A stretch of DNA of 57,437 nucleotides from Candidatus Scalindua sediminis. GTDB taxonomy: Bacteria > Planctomycetota > Brocadiia > Brocadiales > Scalinduaceae. This document shows positions 28,977-37,545 of the stretch, piece after piece. A program made the position numbers and the translations under genes. Every line of letters begins with the position of its first letter. The first letter of the stretch is position 1. The notes under the pieces were generated by a model that saw nothing but the letters and a program-made list of their open reading frames with translations, did no database searches and was not told the origin of the DNA. Location: assembly GCA_008636105.1 (NCBI GenBank), contig VSDH01000001.1, forward strand, positions 227,068 through 284,504. The letters run 5' to 3'.

Positions 28977-29072
28977 TTACTTTTCAACAAAATTCAGCGA
29001 TGCTGAATTAATGCAGTATCGAAGCTTCGTCGGTGGAGGGCCGTCTTCAAACACATGCCCAGATGCGCATCT
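28977..29072 (-). pseudogene. msrB: Remnant of methionine sulfoxide reductase B (C-terminus)
   Basis: Reading left from 29072, the frame gives [20 protein letters not shown] then [11 protein letters not shown] and a stop. This is the last third of MsrB, with the catalytic Cys of the RYCINSA motif retained. The upstream part of the gene is missing and replaced by the end of the PfkB gene, whose stop codon abuts the fragment in another frame. No start codon or complete domain remains. It is a deletion relic from recombination at this junction. Confidence 0.82.
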
Positions 29073-30025
29073 TAAAATGCCTTTTCTCCGAAAACAGACT
29101 CAAATCGCTCATTAAATGATTTAGGTGTGAAACGAAAATTCTGCGTACCATAAACTTCTACAGAATAAGCAGCACAAACAGATCCTATTTTTGCCGCATG
29201 GACAATGTCATCCTTTGATAACATAAACCCCTTAATTAACCCAGCCCTGTAAGTATCACCAGCCCCTGTAGGGTCATTTACTGGTACTGCCTTAACAACA
29301 GGAATATCAATACTCTTAATATCATTATTTTCTAGAAGGATTATCTCCGAACCTAATTCTCCCTTTGTCTTAATCAGTATCTCCGTCTTCTCTAAGATAT
29401 CGTAGAGCGTCATGGAGGTTTTCTCCTGGGTTAACTGCAGTTCATAGTCGTTGCATACAAATATTTTTGACCCATCTATCATCTCTGTTAACTTCTCTTT
29501 TGTCCAGGCAGGGATGGATTGTCCCGGGTCAAAAATATAATCAATCTTTTTCTGTTTGTATATATTTGAAAAATTAAACATGTCATCTAAATTTCCTGGT
29601 GCAACTAGGGCAATAGTATTTTTGTGTTCGATAGAATCGAAATCAAAGCTAGAACTAAATTTCATTGCTCCCGGGTTAAAAGCCGTTATTTGATTGTCTG
29701 ACTGATCAGTGGTTATATATGCACCTGCAGTTAGTTCTTCCTCTATGATCTTAATATGTTTTGTAGAAATTCTATGACTTGTCAACCAATTTATATAAGG
29801 TACAAAGTCACGTCCGGCTGTGGCTATTATGGTAGGGCTTTCACCAAAGAGAGAAAGTGCATAGGCAACATTACCAGCAGTGCCTCCATAATTCTCGCTT
29901 AAGCCATTTATCATAAAACATACATTAAGTATGTGTACCTTCTCTGGAAGTATGTGGTCAGAGAACTTTCCCGGAAAGTCCATAATCCTGTCATAAGCCA
30001 ACGATCCAGAAACAAGAATATTCAT
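29072..30025 (-). CDS. PfkB-family carbohydrate/nucleoside kinase
   Basis: A protein of about 317 residues with the PfkB signatures [18 protein letters not shown] near the start and [18 protein letters not shown] (catalytic Asp and anion hole) near the end. I placed the start at 30025 because AGAGGT precedes that ATG and the Rossmann-like strand [17 protein letters not shown] begins there. An upstream frame to 30049 is less likely. It phosphorylates a sugar or nucleoside in the cytoplasm, with adenosine kinase-like or ribokinase-like specificity unresolved. Its 3' end meets an MsrB remnant. Confidence 0.9.
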   Translation of the reverse strand: MNILVSGSLAYDRIMDFPGKFSDHILPEKVHILNVCFMINGLSENYGGTAGNVAYALSLFGESPTIIATAGRDFVPYINWLTSHRISTKHIKIIEEELTAGAYITTDQSDNQITAFNPGAMKFSSSFDFDSIEHKNTIALVAPGNLDDMFNFSNIYKQKKIDYIFDPGQSIPAWTKEKLTEMIDGSKIFVCNDYELQLTQEKTSMTLYDILEKTEILIKTKGELGSEIILLENNDIKSIDIPVVKAVPVNDPTGAGDTYRAGLIKGFMLSKDDIVHAAKIGSVCAAYSVEVYGTQNFRFTPKSFNERFESVFGEKAF

Positions 30026-30336
30026 TTTACCTCTTTCAAGACCAATCAATTTCTACAAATAATAAAGATATTAGGTTGGAAAGTTTTAAACATCATATAA
30101 AACCTACATGGCGATGATAACTAATTGTCTTTGGAAAATCTAGGAATATTAATACAAAAATATGACTAACCGCTCTAATTGTGAAATGGTGTCTGAAATG
30201 GTCAAGTTAGGCAGGACATACGGATAATGCAAACAGGAATATCCTATTCAGGATATAATAAAACTAATAGATTTTCTATCGAATCCTGTAAACAATACTT
30301 ATAGACTCTGACGAAAATGAGGAAGTTGTTAACACC

Positions 30337-30557
30337 TAATTGAGCGATTTGTGCCCGCCCGAACGTACCGTTCGGTACGGGCGGGTAAGCCGCCCCCATT
30401 CCTAGCTTACGCAAGGAAGCTATGGGGGCGTAACTTACGTAAAATTTCCATATACCCATTAGGTGATGAGAAACGCAGATAAAAGTTCGCCAAGGCGAAT
30501 CTGCCTCAGGCACGACCTGCGGCTACATTGACATTCAATATAAAATCGCTCAATTTA
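30337..30557. repeat. MITE copy 1, about 220 bp, with AATTGAGCGATTT terminal inverted repeats
   Basis: The left end TAATTGAGCGATTT (30337-30350) and right end AAATCGCTCAATTTA (30543-30557) are inverted repeats. They extend outward imperfectly through CCTA and GTTA. Inside are the palindromes GCCCGCCCGAACG...CGGTACGGGCGGG, GCCCCCATTCCTAGC...GCTATGGGGGC and GTTCGCCAAGGCGAA. An inverted near-copy lies at 33201-33422. No transposase is encoded. It occupies the middle of the gene-free stretch 30026-30711. Confidence 0.85.
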
Positions 30558-30711
30558 GGTAACAATATAATAAATCACACATTAATAGTGCGAGCATTGT
30601 AAACAACATTTTTTACCGAAGTTAGGCAAAAAAACAACTATAGTCTAACTATTTTATCACAAGAAATGAAGCAGACATAATATGTACCTATAGTGTAATT
30701 TCTGCCAAATT

Positions 30712-31287
30712 TTAATCGCATGGATGGTAGTGACCATGGTGATGTAAATAACTATGCCTGTATCCAAAGTTTCTAACTCTATAGTAATAGTCCATATCAC
30801 GAATCTTATCTTCCTGAGTAATTACGTTTTCAATGCTATCTGTCATCAAATCTGCGGTTCCCGGTAATACTTCGTCACTTTTCAATACCACAATACTTTT
30901 TCTCAATATTTCTGACACGTTATCAGAAGGAAACATTTCAAGATACGAATCCCATTCATTAATTGAGTCGCCCATCTTTCCATGCTTTAAATATGCCATG
31001 CCTAGAAATAGCCTTGCCCTCTTATCACTGTCCTGGAGTTTTCTTGCAGTTTGGAGTTCGGATATTGCCTGTTCATACGTTTCGGTTTTGTAATAGGCTA
31101 TTCCAAGCTGAGTATGTGCATTTGGATATTCTGGGTTTTTCTCTAAAACGGTATTGAAAGAATCAATCGCATCTTTGTAATTCTGCTGCTTTAACTGACT
31201 CACACCTGTCCCATAATGCATCCCCGCACATCCAATAAAAATAATCAAGCTTATTAAAACAATTGAAAGAGTCCTTAAATTCTTCAT
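30712..31287 (-). CDS. TPR-repeat lipoprotein with a His-rich C-terminus
   Basis: A protein of about 191 residues starting at the ATG at 31287, which is preceded by GAGGAAA. A frame to 31308 exists but would misplace the signal. The signal ends at the lipobox LIIFIGC. Three to four TPR-like units follow (QLKQQNYKDAIDSFNTVLEK, AHTQLGIAYYKTETYEQAI, ARLFLGMAYLKHGKMGDSI). The tail HSYLHHHGHYHPCD could bind metal. It is probably a scaffold protein anchored in an envelope membrane. It lies in the segment between two inverted MITE copies. Confidence 0.8.
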   Translation of the reverse strand: MKNLRTLSIVLISLIIFIGCAGMHYGTGVSQLKQQNYKDAIDSFNTVLEKNPEYPNAHTQLGIAYYKTETYEQAISELQTARKLQDSDKRARLFLGMAYLKHGKMGDSINEWDSYLEMFPSDNVSEILRKSIVVLKSDEVLPGTADLMTDSIENVITQEDKIRDMDYYYRVRNFGYRHSYLHHHGHYHPCD

Positions 31288-31390
31288 CAGACTTTCCTCA
31301 ATTTGCAAATATAAAGAATTATTTTACAATTGTCCTTCACCTATCTATATGTTAGCACAAAATTATTACATTAGGACTGTCAAAATAAGA

Positions 31391-31435
31391 AAGGAGCTGG
31401 GAGACGAAAGAAAAATCTTTGTCTCCCAGCTCCTT
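31391..31435 (-). terminator. Strong hairpin terminator, probably of the rhomboid gene
   Basis: AAGGAGCTGGGAGAC (31391-31405) and GTCTCCCAGCTCCTT (31421-31435) pair perfectly, extended by AAAG/CTTT. On the minus strand the stem is followed by a T-rich run (TTCTTATTTTG). A half copy (CTTTCGTCTCCCAGCTC) recurs near 55750, so the sequence is also a dispersed repeat. Confidence 0.7.
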
Positions 31436-31538
31436 AACAGTTATTAAACAAATATTTGTTTAATGTAAAATCGTTTAATGGGATTTCAAGCAGAGTTGTG
31501 TGTGAAAAGCAACTATTAGTATTACTTGGTAACTATCA

Positions 31539-31676
31539 CTACAGCGACACTTTGCTGGAACCTGTCATTCTGAGAGACCATCGGGAGCGAAGAATCTCGG
31601 CCTTGTATTGATAAGGACTGCATAGAACGTGAGATTCTTCGTCGTTCCTCCTCAGAATGACAAAGTGTCGCTGTAG
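31539..31676. repeat. MITE-like hairpin element with 16-bp perfect terminal inverted repeats
   Basis: CTACAGCGACACTTTG (31539-31554) and CAAAGTGTCGCTGTAG (31661-31676) are exact inverted repeats. Just inside are TGTCATTCTGAG and CTCAGAATGACA, and then GCGAAGAATCTC facing GAGATTCTTCGTC. The GTCATTCTGAG...GAAGAATCTC motif is a repeat I recognise as widespread in bacteria. There is no coding potential. With the terminator it accounts for most of 31288-31740. Confidence 0.8.
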
Positions 31677-31740
31677 CGCTATTCAGTTTGCTTGTTTAAA
31701 TTGACAGTTGACAATATGCAACCAGCAGTTCCTATAGCTA

Positions 31741-32442
31741 TTAGTGGTATCTATACCTCCTATGTGTTCCTCCAAAGATCTTCCTAAAGATGTAAAACAT
31801 TAATATTCCCGAAACAAACCCACCTATATGTGCCCACCATGCAACACCTCCACTAGAGGCTGATGCCGAGATAGATGCTGCCCCATTAAAAAATTGTATA
31901 ACAAACCAAAAACCCAGGACAACCATAGCTGGAAGCTCAATAACCGGCCATATAAACACTAGAGGAATAATAGTCAAAACCCTTGCGCGGGGAAATGTAA
32001 TCATGTATGCCCCAAGCACTCCCGCAATCGCACCACTTGCACCAATACAAGGAACCTTCGATTGACTATTGAAGAAGACATGAACGCAAGCAGCAATAAT
32101 ACCGCAAAGGATATAAAAGCAAAGGTACTTGAAGTGTCCTAATTTATCTTCAATATTATCTCCAAAAATCCACAAATACCACATATTACCAATGAGATGT
32201 ATAAAACCCCCATGCAAAAACATTGATGTTAAAAAAGGCAAAAATGTATCTATAAATGTCAAATCAGGAGATTGAGAATAATATTGGAGCTTAAGTGGTA
32301 CTAATCCATATTGCATTATAAATCTATCTAACCTCGGACCTAAAGATAGTTCTATAAAAAACACAAAAACATTTACAATTATAATCCCTATCGTAACATA
32401 GGGAAACGTACTTGACGGATTTTTATCTCTTATTGGTATCAT
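31741..32442 (-). CDS. Rhomboid family intramembrane serine protease
   Basis: This 233-aa protein has an N-terminus MIPIRDKNPSSTFPYVTIGI typical of a bacterial rhomboid class, about six membrane helices, HGGFIHLIGNMWYLW with the oxyanion-hole residue N86, the nucleophile in GASGA (S136) and the catalytic His in HIGGF (H205). It cleaves membrane-spanning substrates within the bilayer. The substrates are unknown. It stands alone, with the amidase gene 137 bases upstream in the same direction and a terminator downstream. Confidence 0.92.
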   Translation of the reverse strand: MIPIRDKNPSSTFPYVTIGIIIVNVFVFFIELSLGPRLDRFIMQYGLVPLKLQYYSQSPDLTFIDTFLPFLTSMFLHGGFIHLIGNMWYLWIFGDNIEDKLGHFKYLCFYILCGIIAACVHVFFNSQSKVPCIGASGAIAGVLGAYMITFPRARVLTIIPLVFIWPVIELPAMVVLGFWFVIQFFNGAASISASASSGGVAWWAHIGGFVSGILMFYIFRKIFGGTHRRYRYH

Positions 32443-32578
32443 ATTGCTCTTTCGATTATGCGAAGATCAGGTTTTTAAAACCAAGCTCAATCTCGCAAAT
32501 TCACTGTATACCTGATTGCATTAGAAACGTAACCCTAATATATGTTAATGATCTGGCGTGTCCGAAAATGGTCACACT

Positions 32579-33163
32579 TTACAAGCGAGCCATCAATTTG
32601 TAGTGAGGGAAACGCCTGCCTGGACATACTGTATCCTTAATGTCTCTATGCATAATGACGTTTCTTTTAGGAATGTTGCAACGCCTTTGAAGATATTTTA
32701 TCAAATACACCAGAGATGAAATTTGTGAACGTGTCGGACGATTTTTTTCAAAATTACCAATTAAACAAATTCCTACGCCGTATTCATTATATTCATCATC
32801 TCCAGCATGTGCACCCTTAATCTGTTTATTCCACCTGCCTCCAACTTCTATCTGACCATCTCTTGAGCCCCTTCCATTCCCTATTACAAAATCATAACCC
32901 AAGCCGTTTTCCCAACCTTTTATGTTCCTGTGATATTTGTCAATAGAAGAAGCACTTCCTTTATAAGAAGCGCTATGATGTATAACAATATATTTCCAGC
33001 GTCTAACCTTAAATTTATCGAATTCACTCAAGATGGCTCTTGGAATAATAATCCCAGGTTCTTCTCGAATTATGGGTATCATCGATACTGGCGTACTACA
33101 ACCATACAAAATTGGTATTACAAAGAATAAGATCCTTAAATAAGACCATTTGTATTTGACCAT
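32579..33163 (-). CDS. N-acetylmuramoyl-L-alanine amidase (Amidase_2/PGRP type), lipoprotein
   Basis: A 194-aa protein with a lipoprotein signal (FFVIPILYGC, Cys 22) and an Amidase_2/PGRP domain. IVIHHSASYKG supplies the first zinc His, GICLIGNFEKNRPT is a conserved core strand, and HRDIKDTVCPGRRFP supplies the second His and the Cys ligand. It should cut the amide bond between MurNAc and the stem peptide in the periplasm, so it implies peptidoglycan in this organism. GGGGAGG precedes the ATG. It begins about 40 bases from MITE copy 2. Confidence 0.9.
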   Translation of the reverse strand: MVKYKWSYLRILFFVIPILYGCSTPVSMIPIIREEPGIIIPRAILSEFDKFKVRRWKYIVIHHSASYKGSASSIDKYHRNIKGWENGLGYDFVIGNGRGSRDGQIEVGGRWNKQIKGAHAGDDEYNEYGVGICLIGNFEKNRPTRSQISSLVYLIKYLQRRCNIPKRNVIMHRDIKDTVCPGRRFPHYKLMARL

Positions 33164-33200
33164 TTCGCCTCCCCTTTAAAATACTTGTTTTACTATCTCC

Positions 33201-33422
33201 CAAATTGAGCGATTTTATACCTTATATTATAGTAGCCGCAGGTCGTGCCTGAGGCAGATTCGCCTTGGCGAACTTTTATCTGCGTTTCTCATCATCTAAT
33301 GGGTATATGATAATCTCACGTAAGTTACGCCCCCATAGCTTCCTTGCGTAAGCTAGGAATGGGGGCGGCTTACCCGCCCGTACCGAACGGTACGTTCGGG
33401 CGGGCACAAATCGCTCAATTTA
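33201..33422. repeat. MITE copy 2, inverted relative to copy 1
   Basis: The terminal inverted repeats are AAATTGAGCGATTTTA (33202-33217) and AAATCGCTCAATTTA (33408-33422). The interior is the reverse complement of 30337-30557 with scattered changes (for example ATCATCTAATGGG against the copy 1 equivalent CCCATTAGGTGAT). Equal length and intact ends in both copies show the element boundaries. It fills most of the gene-free stretch 33164-33506. Confidence 0.87.
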
Positions 33423-33506
33423 GATATCTATAAGATTGTTACAGGCCCATAATTTACCAGTTCAACTAAATACTTCTTCCGAAACACTCATTCACGAATA
33501 ACAAGA

Positions 33507-34850
33507 TCACTTTGCGCAGCGAAATCCTACACCTATATTCCCAAGATTGGGATTCATTGCCTTCCTTGCAGTGCATCGTAATAGAATTCCAATATTAGCG
33601 AATCTTGAACCTCCCCGAATTATTTTCTTTTCACCTTTCTCTGAGCCTTTTGGATTGTTCTTAGGACTTCTGCTGTAATAAAGCATATCTCCCCAATCAG
33701 CACACCACTCGCCAACACTGCCGGCCATATCATAACATCCATATACACTCTTGCCTTCTTCATAGCTTCCAACTGATTTAGGATCACCAATGTTACATTT
33801 TTCAAAGCTCCATTCATCCCCCCATGGCCACCTTCTTTCATCTGTTCCTCTGGCCGCTTTTTCCCATTCTGCCTCTGTTGGCAACCTTTTGCCAGCCCAT
33901 GCCGCATAGGCATAAGCATCATACCAATCTACCCTAATTACAGGATACTCTGGGTAATTATAATAATCATCTTCCCAATTAAGAGGAGTATGGTCTTCAT
34001 TCCATGGTTCATCCTTATGGCATTTGCTGTGGTCTCCGGTTCTCTTTATATAATCTAAAAACTCATAGTATTGCGCATTTGTTACTTCATATCTATCAAT
34101 ATAAAACGGTTTCAAGTAGACTTCATGGCTTGGACGTTGTTCCACTTTTATGTCATTTATCCCCATTATGAATGTACCTGCAGGAATCAACACCATATCG
34201 CATTTCTCTTTTATTCCAGGCAAAGCTTCCTTCATAACGACATTTCTTTGTTCATATTTTTGTATTAATTCATTTTTTTTGTCTAAAATTCCCTGTAATA
34301 TGACTATCCGAGTTATTGCCTTGCTTTTATTCTTCGCATCTGGCGCCAGGTTACAATATTTTCTAAGATGTTCTATTGCTTTTTCCTGCGCTCCAATCTT
34401 TCCGTAAAGCCAGCCTATATTATATTGAAGCTCGGGCAGGTCAGAATATAAAGCAATAGCTTTCTCGTATTCCTCCAATGCCTTATCTAATTCCTTATTA
34501 TCAGAATATTTGTTTCCCTCTTTGAGATGTTTAGATGCCTTTCTTTTATTTTCTAAGAGTTTTTGCTCATCTGCTATTATTTCTTTAATAGTTACAAGTT
34601 TTTCTCCATCCTCTCTGCAGAATTTTTCCCCAGACACCCCTGCCTTTTTGCATTTAGGACAAATCAAGCCCTTCTGCGTTGATACTAATTCAGTCCCATC
34701 CTTGCCACAGAATTTAATATCATTTGAATACTTTGTTCCACATTCAGGACATTCATTATACAATTCGGTATTAGTTTGGTTTATCCCGCCTGATGTTGTA
34801 GACGCTAAAAGAAACCAACACAAAATTAATATAAACCTAAACCGGTACAT
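33507..34850 (-). CDS. Exported SUMF1-domain protein with zinc-ribbon and TPR segments
   Basis: This 447-aa protein has a signal peptide (1-20), two short Cys motifs of zinc-ribbon type (CPECGTKYSNDIKFCG, C34/37/48, and CPKCKKAGVSGEKFC, C64/67/78), TPR-like helices (about 105-175) and a SUMF1 domain (about 215-446) with GTFIMGIND, YIDRYEVTNAQYYEF and GKRLPTEAEWEKAARG. The segment GGSRFANIGILLRCTAR lacks the paired active-site cysteines of true formylglycine-generating enzymes, so sulfatase activation is unlikely. It overlaps the valS stop by 14 bases. Confidence 0.87.
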   Translation of the reverse strand: MYRFRFILILCWFLLASTTSGGINQTNTELYNECPECGTKYSNDIKFCGKDGTELVSTQKGLICPKCKKAGVSGEKFCREDGEKLVTIKEIIADEQKLLENKRKASKHLKEGNKYSDNKELDKALEEYEKAIALYSDLPELQYNIGWLYGKIGAQEKAIEHLRKYCNLAPDAKNKSKAITRIVILQGILDKKNELIQKYEQRNVVMKEALPGIKEKCDMVLIPAGTFIMGINDIKVEQRPSHEVYLKPFYIDRYEVTNAQYYEFLDYIKRTGDHSKCHKDEPWNEDHTPLNWEDDYYNYPEYPVIRVDWYDAYAYAAWAGKRLPTEAEWEKAARGTDERRWPWGDEWSFEKCNIGDPKSVGSYEEGKSVYGCYDMAGSVGEWCADWGDMLYYSRSPKNNPKGSEKGEKKIIRGGSRFANIGILLRCTARKAMNPNLGNIGVGFRCAK

Positions 34851-37545
34851 TTTTATTTAAGTCCTGTAAAAAACCCTTTATCTTAATAATCTGCCCAAGT
34901 AGTTCCGCCTCTTTATCCTTTTCTGTGTTGACAACACGTTCAGGGGCATTCTTAACGAAGTTTTCATTAAAGAGTTTTTTTCGCACTGTTTCTAAGTGTG
35001 ATTTAATCTTATTTAAACGTTCCAACTGTCTTTCTTTCTCTACCCCTACATCAATAAGTTCCCTTAAAGGCACGAAAACTTGTATCTCATTTACCACCTC
35101 ACTGGCAGATGACTCTGGTTTTTTCAGATCAATGCCTACTTCTAAACCGTCAAGATTTGCCATTTGCGTTAGAAAATTGTGATGCTCATCAAGCTCTCTC
35201 TTTACTTCTTTATCACGAACTGAAATCAATACCTTCAGTTTTTGTTTTTTAAGTATATTCATATTACGTCTGATATTTCGCACAGCCCTTATTAAGTCTT
35301 GAAGTAACATCATTGTCTTGACTACTTTTTTGTTAATCTTTGCCGCATCTTCTTTCGGCCATGGGCATATCATCAGACTTTCACTAACCATAGTATCGGT
35401 TAAGATTAATCTATTCTTAACAGCTAGCTGTTTTAAATGCTGCCATATTTCTTCAGTAAGAAATGGAGCAAAAGGATGCAACAAACGTAGAATATTATCA
35501 AGCACATATGTTAAGACTTTCTGTGCTATTACCTTACTCCTTATATTATCGGAATTATAAAGTCTCGGCTTGATTATCTCCAGATACCAATCACAAAACT
35601 CATGCCAGATAAATTCATATAGAGTCTTTATAGCCTCATTAAATTTATATTTCTCTAAGGATGCGGTACACGTCTCTATAGCCAAACTTAAACGATTCTT
35701 TATCCAAACGTCCTCAAAGAGGTAATCTTCTTCTTTAATTGTCGTGTCTGTTGACTTGTTACCCTCTAAATTCATCATTGCAAATCTGGCAGCATTCCAG
35801 ACCTTATTGATGAAATTACGCCCCATTTCAAACCTGTTCTCATGGAGCTTTATGTCCTGCCCCTCGGTAGTCAGCATTATCATTGATGTCCTGACCGCAT
35901 CCGCACCGTATTGATCAATCATCAACAACGGATCAATGCCATTACCTAAAGACTTGCTCATCTTTCTTCCAATTTCGTCAAGGATAGTACCATGTATATA
36001 AACATGGCTAAATGGTACTTCATTCTTGAGTTCCAACCCCATCATTACCATCCTTGCCACCCAAAAGTATATAATCCCTCTATCAGTAACAAGTGTAGAA
36101 GTCGGATAGTAATATTTTAATTCCTCAGTCTCATCAGGCCATCCCATAGTCGAAAAAGGCCATAGCGCAGAGCTAAACCATGTATCTAAGACATCCTCAT
36201 CCTGGATCAACGCATTATTGCCACATTTTGAGCACTCTGTAGGAGTTTGAGAACTAATAGTCACTTCTTCACAATTCTTACAATGCCACGCCGGGATTCT
36301 ATGACCCCACCATATCTGCCTTGAGATACACCAATCCCTCACATTTTCCAACCAGCTTAAATATACCTTTGACCATCTTTCAGGATAAAATGTAATATCA
36401 ACTTTTTTATGTGCCTTAATTGCTTCTTCAGCTAATGGCTTCATCTTTACAAACCATTGGTCAGAAAGATACGGTTCAATTACGGTTCTACAACGATAGC
36501 AATGCCCTACCGAATGAGTATGTGGCACAACCTTTACGATATGTTTTTCTTCCTTAAGTTCCTCAACTAGTGCCTCCCGGCATTCATATCTATCCATACC
36601 TAAATAACTAGCTGCTTCACCCTTTATAGTACCATCCTCGTTCATAATCAAAATTGGTTCTAAGTTGTGCCTCTTGCCGATTTCAAAATCATTCGGGTCA
36701 TGAGCGGGAGTAACCTTTACGGCTCCTGTGCCAAATCTGGGATCAACCGCTTCATCCGCAATTATGGGTATTTCACGCCCAACCACAGGAAGTATGAGTA
36801 TCTCGCCAATCATTTCCTTATATCTTTCGTCTTTTGGATTTACGGCAACAGCAACGTCACCCAGCATAGTTTCTGGACGAGTAGTTGCTATATTAACATA
36901 CAAGTGCGGCGCATCACGGAAAGGATACCTAATGTACCAAAGATGACCTTCATGGTCTTCGTGTTCCACCTCATCATCCGATAAAGCAGTAATGCATCTT
37001 GGGCACCAGTTGATGATGTATTTTCCTCTGTATATCAGTCCTTTTTCATATAACCTGACAAATGCCTCCCTTACCGCTCTAGATAAACCTTCATCCATCG
37101 TAAATCTTTCTCTCTCCCAATCGCATGAACATCCCAGTTTCCTCAATTGTCTCAGTATTTCAGAACCGTATTCATTCTTCCACTTCCATACTTCCTCAAT
37201 AAACTTCTCACGCCCCAGCTTGTCCCGACTCAATCCTTTTTTCATCAATTCCTTTTCAACAACGTTCTGAGTTGCTATACCGGCATGATCAGTCCCGGGC
37301 ATCCATAATGAGTTGTATCCCTGCATCCGCTTCCATCTTATAAGTATATCCTGCAGGATATTGTTCAGGGCATGGCCCATATGTAATACACCCGTTACGT
37401 TTGGTGGTGGAATAACTATGGTAAACGGTTCCTTATCGGGATCTGGTACACTATGGAAAAAATTGCCTTTTTCCCAGAAGCGATACCATTTTTCCTCAAC
37501 CTCTTTAGGGCTATATTTGGTTGGTAATTTATCTTTCATCTTCAT
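34837..37545 (-). CDS. valS: Valyl-tRNA synthetase
   Basis: This 902-aa class I synthetase has the HIGH-type motif VLHMGHALNN, the connective-peptide editing domain, the KMSKS loop (GRKMSKSLGNGIDP), an anticodon-binding helical domain and a C-terminal coiled-coil arm (VGVEKERQLERLNKIKSHLE). Two ATGs (37545 and 37539) are possible. The second has the better-spaced GAAGG. The gene overlaps the cimA end by 17 bases and the SUMF1 gene by 14 bases, so cimA-valS-SUMF1 form one leftward operon. Confidence 0.97.
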   Translation of the reverse strand: MKMKDKLPTKYSPKEVEEKWYRFWEKGNFFHSVPDPDKEPFTIVIPPPNVTGVLHMGHALNNILQDILIRWKRMQGYNSLWMPGTDHAGIATQNVVEKELMKKGLSRDKLGREKFIEEVWKWKNEYGSEILRQLRKLGCSCDWERERFTMDEGLSRAVREAFVRLYEKGLIYRGKYIINWCPRCITALSDDEVEHEDHEGHLWYIRYPFRDAPHLYVNIATTRPETMLGDVAVAVNPKDERYKEMIGEILILPVVGREIPIIADEAVDPRFGTGAVKVTPAHDPNDFEIGKRHNLEPILIMNEDGTIKGEAASYLGMDRYECREALVEELKEEKHIVKVVPHTHSVGHCYRCRTVIEPYLSDQWFVKMKPLAEEAIKAHKKVDITFYPERWSKVYLSWLENVRDWCISRQIWWGHRIPAWHCKNCEEVTISSQTPTECSKCGNNALIQDEDVLDTWFSSALWPFSTMGWPDETEELKYYYPTSTLVTDRGIIYFWVARMVMMGLELKNEVPFSHVYIHGTILDEIGRKMSKSLGNGIDPLLMIDQYGADAVRTSMIMLTTEGQDIKLHENRFEMGRNFINKVWNAARFAMMNLEGNKSTDTTIKEEDYLFEDVWIKNRLSLAIETCTASLEKYKFNEAIKTLYEFIWHEFCDWYLEIIKPRLYNSDNIRSKVIAQKVLTYVLDNILRLLHPFAPFLTEEIWQHLKQLAVKNRLILTDTMVSESLMICPWPKEDAAKINKKVVKTMMLLQDLIRAVRNIRRNMNILKKQKLKVLISVRDKEVKRELDEHHNFLTQMANLDGLEVGIDLKKPESSASEVVNEIQVFVPLRELIDVGVEKERQLERLNKIKSHLETVRKKLFNENFVKNAPERVVNTEKDKEAELLGQIIKIKGFLQDLNKNVPV

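Noticed and set aside
30244..30513. 89-codon open frame on the minus strand
   Set aside because: It lies across MITE copy 1, and its translation follows the palindromes rather than a protein family.
30337..33422. Composite transposon between the two inverted MITEs
   Set aside because: No transposase is encoded and the enclosed genes look native in composition. Kept only as a possible inversion segment.
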